Source: Diadema setosum
Lineage: Eukaryota; Echinodermata; Echinoidea; Diadematoida; Diadematidae
Direction of reading: 5' to 3'
Assembly (NCBI GenBank): GCA_033980235.1
Contig: CM067075.1
Span: 16,008,844-16,072,843 of the forward strand
DNA: 64,000 nt
This document shows positions 49,401 through 61,400 of this stretch, one piece after another. Each line of letters begins with the position of its first letter. Within the stretch, counting starts at the first letter, position 1. The notes beneath the pieces were generated by a model, which was not told where the DNA came from, searched no databases, and saw only the letters and a list, made by a program, of their open reading frames with translations. Both the position numbers and the translations under genes were made by a program.

Positions 49401-52400
49401 GAAAAATTTCATCCTCCAAGGAAAGGGAGAATGACTCAAAAGAATCAAACAAAGACAAATCTGCAGAAAGTAAAGGGTCTTCTAAAGGCCATATGAATGA
49501 CTCGGAGGAATCTGGAAAGGGCAAGTCCAAAGAAGATAAAGATTCATCCTCCAGAGACAGTAAGAATAAGTCTAAAGAATCTAGCAAGAACAAGTCTAAT
49601 GAGTCTGGAGATTCTTCTTCCAAGGGGAGAAAGAATGATTCCAAGGAATCAAGCAAGGACAAATCCAAGGAGAGAAAAATTTCATCCTCCAAAGAAAGGG
49701 AGAATGAGTCAAAGGAATCAAACAAAGACAAGTCTGCAGAAAGTAAAGGGTCTTCTGAAGGCCATATGAATGACTCTGAGGAATCTAGCAAGGGAAAGTC
49801 CAGAGAAGATAAAGATTCATCCTCCAGAGGCAGTAAGAATAAGTCTAAGGAATCTAGCAAGAGCAAGTCTAAGGAGTCTGAAGGTTCTTCTTCCAAGGGG
49901 AGAAAGAACGACTCAAAGGAATCAAGCCAGGGCAAGTCCAAGGAAAGTAAAGGCTCTTCTAGTGGCAGTAACAATGAGCCTAAGGAATCTAGCCAGAACA
50001 AGCCTAAGGAGTCTGAAGGTTCTTCTTCCAAGGAGAGAAAGAATAACTCAAAGGAGTTGAGCAAGGACAAATCCAAGGAGAGAAAAGTTTCATCCTCCAA
50101 AGAGAGGAAGGTCTCAAAAGAATCAAGTAAAGATAAGACTAAAGAAAGTAAAAGTTCTTCTAAAGGCAGTAAGAATGACTCTGAGGAATCTAGCAAGGGC
50201 AAGTCCAAGGAAGATAAAGATTCCTCCTCCAGAGGCAGTAAGAACAAGTCTAAGGAATCTAACAAGAACAAGTCTAATGAGTCTGAAGGTTCTTCTTCCA
50301 AAGGAAGAAAGAACGACTCCAAGGATTCAAGCAAGGATATATCCAAGGAAAGAAAAGATTCATCCTCCAAAGAGGGGAAGGTCTCAAATGAATTAAGTAA
50401 AGACAAGACTGAAGAAAGTAGAGGTTCTTCTAAAGGTAGTAAGAACGACTCTGAGGAATCTAGAAAGGGCAAGTCCAAGGAAGATAAACATTCAACTTCA
50501 AGAGACAGTAAAAATAAGTCTAAAGAATCTAGCCAGAACAGGTCTGGGGAGAGTGACGATTCTTCCAGAGGGAGAAAGCATGATTCAAAGGAAAAGGGCA
50601 CAGACAAGTCCAAGGAAAGTAAAGACTCTTCTAATGCCAGTAATAATGAGTCTAAGGAATCCGAAGGTTCTTCTTCCAAGGGGAGAAAAAATGACTCCAA
50701 GAAATCAGGCAAGGCAAGGAAATCTAACTCCAAGAAGTCTTCAAGTGCTGGCTCTGTTAGAGAGAAGTCATCTAAGAAGAGCAATAACACGTCAGGAAAG
50801 AGTTCAAAGACTTCTTCAGGTGGAAGTCATTCTAAACCAAAAGAGCTAGTGTCTGAAGCCAACCAAAATACCTATCGGTCTCTGATAGACATGTGGTCTC
50901 CCTTTGTTGTCCCCACTGAATTGTTCACAACTGCAAACCCCCCACTGACAGAGTCCAAAACAACTTCAGGCATATCCACCTCAAAAAGTGATATAAACCT
51001 TGCATCAGAGCTGTCTGTACCAAGCAGGATCTCACTGTTCCACTCATCTGCAGGAGGTTCCCAAGATGAGGAGTCTGACTACCCTACAGACGTTGGTGAG
51101 CCAGAGTTATTTACAACCCAACCACCGCCAGCAACATGGTCATTTACTGACCCACACCAGCATCCAGAGGAACCACTGGAGGTTGCTGCAGCAATGAACA
51201 ACTCCCTTGCCCTGCGAACATCAGCAACGTGTGCCTCCTGGAGTAGTGATCATTTCATGACCTTTGATGGGACATTCTATAGCTTCTCTGGCACCTGTTC
51301 CTACACCCTGGCTGCAGCCCTGGATGGAACCTGGCAAGTGACAATCCGGAACAAGGACTGTGATGTCCTTTCTACATGCTTCAAGGTGAGTTTAATCAGA
51401 TGTGGGCAAATAAAATTTCTAATGGTCTTGCTGTATGTATGTTGCTACGAGTTTCTGTGTACATAACAGCTAATGATATAGCTTCTTAGCCCTTCACATA
51501 AAATTGACTTCCATCTTTTCATTTTCATCTTATTTGTGATCTTATTGCCCCAAGGTTATTAAATTGTCTTTTCAGATTCCAACATTTGGGCATTTTTGGA
51601 TGATTACAGGACTTGGGCTAAATTGCATATTTTCATAGTGTGGAATGATTACAGTACTCACATGCATCAGGCATTATGGTTATGATATTTACATATCATC
51701 TGAAATATATGAGCCCTTCTTGCATCATTATGTGCCCTCTCCTCTGCATTATACTGTGTTTATTATGAGCCAAAGGAAAATTGATTTGTCAGTCAGAGAA
51801 GACAGATTGTCTAACAGTATACTGCCCAAGATTCCCATTCTATGCTGCCTACTGCTTTTGGAGACATGATATGAAATGAACAATAATGTTCTGTCTCATA
51901 CTAAACGTGTATGCTAATAAGTGTGAAGAATGTCCCAGTCTCTGAGTCTTTGTCTGTGTCTTGAGATTATGCTCTCTTTTGCTTGCTGTGTATGGTCATT
52001 TATGGCAGAGTCTGGAGTTCATCCTGGGGCTAGATGTCATCACAGTAGAGCTGAACATGGTCTCCATCAATGACAATCCAATGGTCTCATTTCCTTTCAT
52101 GGAAAATGGTAAATTTGCCCTTTGTCAAACATCTACACTGTATGCCAGCAATATAGGGCCCTGTTGCATAAAAAGATGCAATCAAACTTAAGTCAGGTAT
52201 CAGCCAATCATAACCCATTATTCAGATACTTTTGTTTGATTTTCAGACTTATGTATGTTTGATCTGAACTTTTATGCAACAGGGCCCTGATGTTGCAAAT
52301 TTACTTCTCGCATGTGCTCATTTCAATACCCTGTGGCAAATGCTAGGGACTGTATTTCTGAAGGGACAGCTTAATGTCACAGCTATCTGCATAAATCACT

Positions 52401-55400
52401 TGTGTACTAAACTATCGCATATTGTCAACCGGTTGTCTAGTTTCATCCCTGTAAATTTTCCAGTCTTATCTGAAATCTGTTCAGAGCAGAGTTGCAGCCT
52501 GCTAGCCTACAATTAGCTCCACACATTCAGATTCATTCATCTACATGTTAATATAAACTACAGACTGACATCTTTGACAAGGGCAAATGTATATTATATG
52601 TTTGACAGGTAAACTTTGTCAATGTTGTCATAATTTACGTGCTTTCATTTGGCTCTGAAATTGATGAAAGTACTCATAAGCAGCTTTTACCTCCATATCA
52701 ATTATTTTAACTACCTCTACTTATCATCCCCATAGTGTGAAGCAGATGACATACATTGTACTAGGTGATAAATTATTCCCACAGTACTTCAGACTGCAGA
52801 GGCCAGAGTAAGGCACAACTTTTAAAGGTTGAGTTCTCATTCTCTTTATTCTCCCTCCAGGCATCTCACTCAAGAAGGCAGGAGAATTCACCTTCCTTGA
52901 GTCTACCCTTGGTGTTCTGGCCCGGTGGGACAGTAACATGACTGTGTACGTCACTGTGCTAGCTGAGCTTAAAGAGTCCACAATCGGCCTGTGTGGAATG
53001 TATGATGACAATCCAGGAAGTATGTTCTGTATCTCTTCATATACATAGATCTGTAACAGTTAACAAGATATGATTAAGGAGAATTTTTTTTTTTTTAATG
53101 AATTTGGTAGTGCAATTTATTACTGGGGTCAAACCTGACCCAATTCAAGCATAGAATGCTGCATTGGTGTCTAATGTGCTCAAGAAATTGCACCTCCTTT
53201 TTTCATGCTATTATGACATCTGCCCTGTTTTTTTTCATGTATTTACAGTCCCATTTGAGAAAGATTTATTTACTGCATTGAATGCTAATTGCAGAAGCAA
53301 AAAACAAAACAAAACAAAGCAAAAAAAACTTACATTTTAGGATAAGTATTGTAATGAAAAGGAGAAGAAAAAACAACATAAATCACGCTGTAAAGTGATC
53401 TCCTGCATTTTACCCATAACTGCATAAGTATATACAATGCCTAGAAATAAGCAAAACCCCAAATATAACATGCTTCAATGCATATATGGATGCAAAAAAG
53501 TATGATAAAAGATTTGCAAACTGCTTCCATATGTGCACTATGTGTAGCAGTTCTTCAAATGTAAATATATGCTGTAAATCTAAGTCGTAGGTAAAAAAAC
53601 AAAACAAAAAATGTTCTAAGACATGAGAGGATGATTTTGCTGATTATATAATGTACTGTTAAAAAAGTAGGAATGATATGCATAATTCCTTTCTGCACAC
53701 ATTGTATATGACAACAGATGACTGGATGATGAGAAGTGGAGACTATGCCTCCTACCCTGCCCAGCTGGCAACATCCTGGGAAGTTCCATTTCCAGGAGAG
53801 GTAAGACAGGTACCATTTTGTTGAAGATTGAAACAAAACAAACTCTGCGTACATGTCAATGTTTAGCGTAATATCGGTGTGCGTGCAGCAAATTCCACTT
53901 CTAGACAGGAAAGAACAGGATGTATCACTGTTAATTAGTCAGTCTTAACTCTTTATGTGCCACGTTCGCACGTCCGGCTCAGTCGACGGCGTGCCAACTT
54001 CGCATATTCTGCTCAACAAACAAAGCCGCCAAAACCGATCGATAAATCGCTAATCCCGCGGTACGATCAAAGCGTTTCTCGCGCATTTGTTTCTCTCATG
54101 CACATACGGCTTGCATTCTATGTGGTAATTGACTATCAAGTGGTGTTCCCAGCTAGATTTTCGCGTACATTCTAAGTTTCTGTCACTATTTTATGTGCAA
54201 AAGTCATGCCTTTACAGTAATGCAGCAACTGGTAATACAAAAGAAAAAATGAAAATAGAATTGTTATACATTGTATTTGAAAGCAAAGTTTGGCATTTCT
54301 CTTTAACTTTGCTCACTATTATGTCCAGCTTAACAGAAATTTGTAGAAGTTATACGAAATTGGAAAAACAGAATTCACTCTCAAAGCATGACTACCTTCC
54401 GGTCTCAGAATAACGTGGCACACAGGGGGTTTCCACCATGGCACATAAAGAGTTAAACATGCTGTGGGAAACAGCCAAGATATAGCATCTCCATGATGTG
54501 GTTCAGGAAAAAAACAAATACTGGGTAATCAGTGAATAGTACACCCCATCCCCCCCCCCAAAAAAAAAAAAAAAAAATACACATTGTTTCCATGCAAAGG
54601 AGAAGTGTGCATTTGTTTATTTTCATTGCGCTTCTTATGTAGGCAGTTTTCAGCTCAAGGTCATTCGATCTTCTTGCACTTTCTGAAGGAGACACACAAC
54701 CTCCCGTTGTTATTCCGACTACTCTAGCATCTTCCAAGAAGATATCATTCATGCTTTCATTTCAAAGCATTAGTCAATCATTTTGTGGAATTATATAGTA
54801 TGCCCGGCTTTTTGTAAAATGGCACATTGCTGTGAAGAAGACGAATGCCTGTCATTTAGATTCAGCGGTTAAATATTTCACATAATCACAATGACTGCAT
54901 CTCCAAGTAGTATTATTTTGTTAACAGGACCACTTGACAGCAGTATGTATGAGCCGTTTCATTCTCTTGGGCAGCAGCTTTTTAATGTGTTAAATATCGC
55001 TTGTTGTCTTGAAAGGTATGCCAGGCGATTGTTGATACACACCCCTGTGATGTTCATCCAACTCGCCTTGAGACCGCCAGGAGTCTGTGTCATGTTCTCA
55101 ATGAAGCCGTTGAGTTTCAACAGTGCCATGCTGATGTGAGTTCTATGCCAGTGATGTATATGTAATGTCATGTGCAATAGAATGAGAACTAATTTGGAAT
55201 GTTTCCATATTCTGTTTACTACAAGTAAATATCATAATTTGTTGTGTCACCCACATGTAGGAGACACAAATGCCCACACGTGCACACAAAATTACAAATT
55301 TAGACATTTTTGTATGTACTGTGTAAAAACTTGTCACCAAACAAAGGATACATATTGGTGCCCCATTACCCTATGCCTATCTTTCTTTTTTCAGTCAATC

Positions 55401-58400
55401 ATGTTAAATCTGATCTCGTTACACACCTTTGACACACCTACATTTCATTTGATAGTGAATATATCTATTTCATGTGATCATTGTTTAGGAAGCATTGAAT
55501 ACTTCTAAAAGCTCATAGCCATGCAACTATGAGACTGGCAGCTTTAAATCCCCTCAGATGGACTAGGTAATGAGGAAAAAGAGCCTTGCCTAGGGTAACA
55601 ATTGATTCAACACGGGGACTCATATCAGAACTTGATCCTACATCACAAAACCTACAAAAGTCACACATATCACTTTCATAATAGGCCGGAAGATACATCA
55701 GCAATGTTGATTAGCATTTCTTTTTGTTGTTGTTGAAAGAGTAATATTTCTTCCATCTCAATTTGATGTTTAAACATATAGAATTAGGTGTCAGTAGTAT
55801 TCCATACAACATCTTTAGCCTCATTTTTGTTTTGTTATTCGTTTTTCTCAAGTGTAACTTGTGTGGATGTTAGACAATCCATCACATATTTCAGTTGGTA
55901 AGGAAAATCCAGCTTTATGCAGGACATATCATTTCAAAGCTGAGAATCTGGTCTTTATCAATCTTACCCAACATTAAAACAAACAAACGTGCAAAAAAAA
56001 AAAAAGCACCCATAAAACCTTATGCAAGGACTTTTTGTTGGCTCTATGATGCAAGATATTGTATGTCTTCTTCCTGATAAAAGCTGATTTTTGTTTTCCT
56101 ACTTTACTTTACTTTACTTTACTTTACTTTACTGTGTAAACACAGGTTGACCCGGCAGTGTTTGTGAAGAGCTGTGAGCATGATCTCTGTCAGTTTGGTG
56201 AGTCCGATGACCTGATGATGGACGCCCTGTGTGTCTCCCTCAATGCCTACTCTCGCCAGTGTGCTGTGGAGAGCGTGGTCCTAGACTGGAGGACACAGGA
56301 TTTCTGCCGTAAGTTACTCTAGTGATGGACAAGCTGACTTTAACCCTTTAGCCACTGAAGATTCTGTACGTAGGTACCTATGGTTTCCTGGACGGTACAA
56401 CAATATTGTATTCATTTTCACAACCTTCTGAATGATATTAAATAGCTCACTTCATGTTTATTTATTTATTTTTTTAAAATAAGTTATGTTGATTTGAAAG
56501 CATAGTAAGACTTTACCAGGAGAATGGTGAGTCACAGAAGTAATTCTGACCTACTTTTGTTGACCTTTGACCTCTTCTAAATTACATAATCATATATTTT
56601 ATATACATATGAAAAAAAAATGGTTAAGCATATGTGACCCGCTACAACAAAATGATCCTAAAGTCGAGTGAGGTCGATTATTTGAAAATTGCATGACAAA
56701 ATTCCCTAATCTTTCTGCTTTAAATTGATATATAACACATCTTATGAAAATAATCGGGTGCGGAGATATCGATGTTTAAAAGAGAGCATGTCAAGACGTT
56801 TGGGAAATCACTGTTTCGAGAAAAGCGCCCTAAAAGTTTTCCTTGCGACGCAATCGCGATCAAGGGGCACGTAGTCAGTTTTCACCTCCGGACAATAAAA
56901 GGTAAACCCTAGCAACCCCCGAAATGCTCATTCAAGCACAGCGTCGGCGGTCTCCTCACCGACCAATCAGTGACCAGGATGCCAGGAGAAGCGGCTGGGC
57001 ATTGCGCACCCCGCCCGCACGCACCAGTCGACTTGGCAGTGTGCGAGCTTCACGCTTTGGTTAGCGGCAAGCAGCAAACTGACCAATGAGATCACTCCGG
57101 TCGTTGTTAGGGGCGGAGCCTGTCTGTGGCGCTCAATCCAAATTTTCGAACCGGTTTCTGCTTGGTTGAAACGCCTAAAACATGGCTCAGAAATACGCTA
57201 TTTTTTGGTCTTTCCTTTCATCATTTTGCTTCAAAATTTCGACAGATGATAGAAGACATGTCAGACTCCAATAATATGTCAAAATCAGAAAATCGTAAGT
57301 TTTGACCAATTATGATGCTCTGACTTCAAACTTGATTTTCACGGCTTCGACCGTGCGCGACTTTAGGACCTTTTTGTTGTAGCGGGTCACATATTACTTA
57401 AAAAAGGGGGAGCATTTCAGTGACTAATTGGTTAATAGCTATAGCACATGTTTTTGATAGACAAACTTGCCAGAGTTTACTGTGAACTAGTCTTCAGCAA
57501 GTCAAGATGATTACCTTGAATGATTGTAATCAGGTCCAAGGAGGAAAGTTTACCATCAGCCGATGACATGGTTTTCATTGCTCAAAGGTCATATATCCCT
57601 GTTGCAAACATAATAAATTTTGCATGATTGAGGAATAATGTCACCCAGCATGGTGTATAAAGTCTTACGGTAATACACCTCAGAGATTGTACACAATGCG
57701 CTACTTGTTCAGTAAATGGATAGTCATTTTAAGCTGCAGTGAGTTTGTCTCTCTTCAAAACTGTCATGCAAATAAGTTTTACTGTATGTAAATTGTAATT
57801 CATTCCTATTAATTTAAATATTGATTTTTTGAAACTGAATTTTGATCAGCTCTAAGAATTTAGTTGATACAAAGATACCTCATTAACCCGTTGAGGATGG
57901 ACTGATTTTGCTATAACATGCATTTCCCATAGACACCTGCCCAAGTATACTGTAAAAGTGGAAATTTTCGCGGTGTTCAAATTTTCGCGCATTTCGCGCA
58001 ACCAGAAACTAGCGCGAAAATAAAAGCATGCGAATATTTTTGCTTGCCATATGTGCCTGTGCGTGATGTCTTGATTGCGCGGAATTAAAAACACGCGAAA
58101 CTCTTCCGACCCGGCCAAGCGCAAAAAATTAGTCACGCGAAAATATCCACTTTTACAGTACTCGGGACTCGTTCTCAACGGGTTATTAATTGTTTCAGTC
58201 AAATGAAATTTACTATGCAAATTAGATAAAAATAAAGTACCCTGTACCATTGACCTGGCATTGCTTCCTATCCTAGCTAAGCAGTGTCCAGACATTATGG
58301 AGTACAGTGACTGCAGCACACTGTGTCCTGTAACCTGTGAAGCCCAGGACCCAGTGGAGATGGCCAAACACTGCCCAGCAGACTGCGTCAGCGGCTGCCA

Positions 58401-61400
58401 GTGTCCAGAAGGCACTGTCCTGGACAATGGCCGCTGTATCACCGCTGACCAGTGCCCCTGCGTGCACAATCGGGAGAAGTATCCACCGGGAGGAACAGTC
58501 AGGTCAAAGTGTAACCTGTGGTTAGTGTTTCCAAGAAATCCAAGTGTAATTGCAAATTTCAATATTGAGTAATCTAATGCTTTTGATAGCAATCTTTTTC
58601 AAGTTACAAGGAAGACATGAGTACATTACAAAGTGTGTGCATTTGTTTGCATGTACACAAATCTTTCTGCAAAGAAACAATTAACAGTCACATTTAACAA
58701 ATACAAATTTGTATTGCAGTGAGTTTGCAAAGAAGTTTATCACAAGATTTGATAAAATCCACTGCTGTCTTAAGATTTGAAAGAGTTATAGATCTCATGC
58801 TCATCATATTGTAATCTTCATAAGCATAGTAGTGAACATTTTTTTTTGCTTCCTAATTGCATTGTGTTCTTTGTTAGTGTTACTGCAAAGAAAAGTGTGT
58901 TTCCCCAGAATTGTATCAATGATTGTTGATTTGATTCCATAAGAGACTTTAAACTCAGTACACTGCAATATGTATATTTCAAATGCACCTTGTGCTGTCA
59001 ATATCATTCATCTATAAAAGTTTTTACAACAAACATTCCATTATTTATAGCAATAATGTGAACATGTTAGTAAGAAAGCCATTAATGAAAAGAAATCTGA
59101 TGAAATGCTCATTGAGAAACAATGAAAAGCTTCTCACATTATTTTCAGCACATGTCTTGGAGGGATTTGGGATTGTGACCAGTCCCCTTGCCAGGCAACC
59201 TGTCAGTCTGTCGGTGATCCACACTACCTGACCTTTGATAAGAAGCAGTACAACTTCCAGGGAGGCTGTCGCTACATTCTCGTTGAGGTACACACCATGC
59301 TTGAGGAGTAGTGGCTCTCATCAGTTTGCATTATATCTTTAAGATCTCAGAATGGAAGTATGCTCATTTTAAAGGTTGAATGCCTTTCTCACCCATTGCT
59401 GCATCATAACCAAGTCGAAGAACAATAATTGCATGTATAAATCAAGCATGGCAAATTGACAATGCTATTATGTACCACTTGTGTTTGGCCATGGCATCAA
59501 TCCAGTATAGTAGTCTAGGATGCTACTGAGCAAAAAGCAATGTGTAAAGTTGGTTTGTTAATTTTGAAATATGTTGTGATGATATGCAATATCATTATAT
59601 GATTGTGGTTGCTGTAAAAGATGCATGTGATCAAGTACGTTTTTGTTTCTTTATGAGATTAATAAGGAGAATCCTAGATATGTAGAAGGGATAAAGGAAC
59701 ATTTCGATATTAATTTTACCTACACTTGCCTTCACCATAGGACTTTGTTGAGCAATACCTGACTGTTCTAGCTGAAAATGTTGAGTGCAACATGCGCTCA
59801 TCACGAACAGTCACCTGCACCAAGTCGGCCACGGTCATCATAAATGGTACGTCGCCGATTGACCTGAAGCAGGAGCGAGCCGTCTTCGTCAACGGTGAGG
59901 AGGTTCTGCTTCCGTACTCAAACGGAGAGGTGATCGTACGTAGGGCGTCTTCCAAGTTTGTCTTCGTCGAGGGCAACGGATTCCTTGTGAAGTGGGATGG
60001 CATCAACAGACTTTACATCACACTCTATCCAGAATATATGCACAGGGTATGTTTGCTTTTACATCAAAGTTAATGCACCAATAATTGTACAGATGTTTGC
60101 TGTAGATATGATGATGTGACTGGGATATTTCCATCAGAATATCACTCTCATCATTGTTGAAATGGAGAGCTATTGTTACAAAAAAATGATGATGATAATA
60201 ATAAAGGACATTTATATTGCACAGCTACTGTAATGATATACTCTACTGCCCATTACCAAATAATAGTCATGACATACATAATTCAAATCTAAGTAGCATT
60301 ATTCAAAAGATGAATTTTTAACTTGGTATTAAACTCCTGGTCTTAATCCTGAATTGAGCAGATATTGACTTGCAATGAATTGTTAGGCCACTGAACGATA
60401 TGCTATGACTTTTGTTCTGTCAAATATGCGTTGTGCTTGTACATCTCCAAGATAAATCTCTGCTGTTATTGACTCTTTGTAAAAACTTTGGTTTTATTCT
60501 TAACAACAGCATAGTTGTAACCTTGCACATATCAGCTTGGTGTATTCTAAATTGTATTGACAAATACACCCATGTCTCATGACAGTGAGAGCAATGATTA
60601 TTAATTGTAATTTTGTACAAAATGTTCTCAAGTGCTTGATTATAGAAAATGTGAAATGTTTTCATGGTTTTGGACCATTGGGTTTAAGCGTGGAGGTTAT
60701 TCCATAGTTTAGGGGCACAAACAGGGGAGGCTCTATGTCTACAGCAGTTAAAAGAATGAGGACTGATGAGTGTAGTACAGAAACAGCCATATCAATTCGA
60801 AATCACGAAGGAGAATCTGAAAGTAAAAGTTTGCATCTTTAAAACTTATAACTAAACTGCTGATGCAAGGCAGTGACTGACTAATAAATATCTCTTCTTT
60901 CTGTTTTCGATTTTCAGGTGCGAGGTCTGTGTGGAACTTTTGACTCCAACCAGAACAATGACTTCATGACACCAGCTGGCGACATTGAAACGAGCGTGAT
61001 CGCTTTTGCCAACAAGTTTGCTGTGGATCCAGACTGCCAGGAAACGGAGCCTACCCTTCCCCTCTCCCCCTGCAGCCTGAACTCCCACATGGAGACCTTT
61101 GCGGCAGAGAAGTGTGGTGTTATCAACGGGGATGTCTTCAGGCCCTGCCATGGCAGCGTCAGCCCTGACATGTACTATGACATGTGCCTCTACGACGTGT
61201 GTGGCTGCGATGCGGCGCACACCGTCGACTGCCTGTGTGAGGTCATTGCTGGTTACGCCACCGACTGTGCCAATGAGGGCATCTATGTTGACTGGAGAGC
61301 CCATTCTGCCATTACGGATTACTGCAGTGAGTATTGAGGGCCATGATGATGAGTCAGAACTCTACAGTTTAAGCAGCTGGTGGTGTAAAGATAATCATAG

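Larger units (their letters stand above)
51236..58520 (+). other. VWD1-C8-TIL module of the SCO-spondin-like protein
   Basis: VWD1 runs from the end of exon 6 through exon 9. It has [10 protein letters not shown], then [21 protein letters not shown] strands, and [15 protein letters not shown], the Asp/Asn-rich loop that binds calcium in this fold. The usual GDPH start is replaced by SSDHF. C8 is in exons 10-11 ([53 protein letters not shown]). Exon 12 is a TIL module ([19 protein letters not shown] ... [25 protein letters not shown]) ending in YPPGGTV. Exon 12 uses the less common donor gttagt. Confidence 0.85.

Noticed and set aside
47854..50790. 978-codon open frame on the minus strand opposite the Ser/Lys repeat exon
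   Set aside because: It mirrors the plus-strand repeat (Leu/Ser/Asp/Glu text from AAG/TCT/GAA codons read backwards), has no splice context, and the plus frame joins flanking VWD and EGF exons in phase.
47976..50849. Several shorter plus-strand frames rich in Arg/Asn/Leu inside the same exon
   Set aside because: They are the second frame of the same 69-bp repeat and break at regular ~270-bp spacing.
57852..58592. 246-codon minus-strand frame
   Set aside because: It is the shadow of the TIL exon at 58277-58520 continued into the nested repeat elements.
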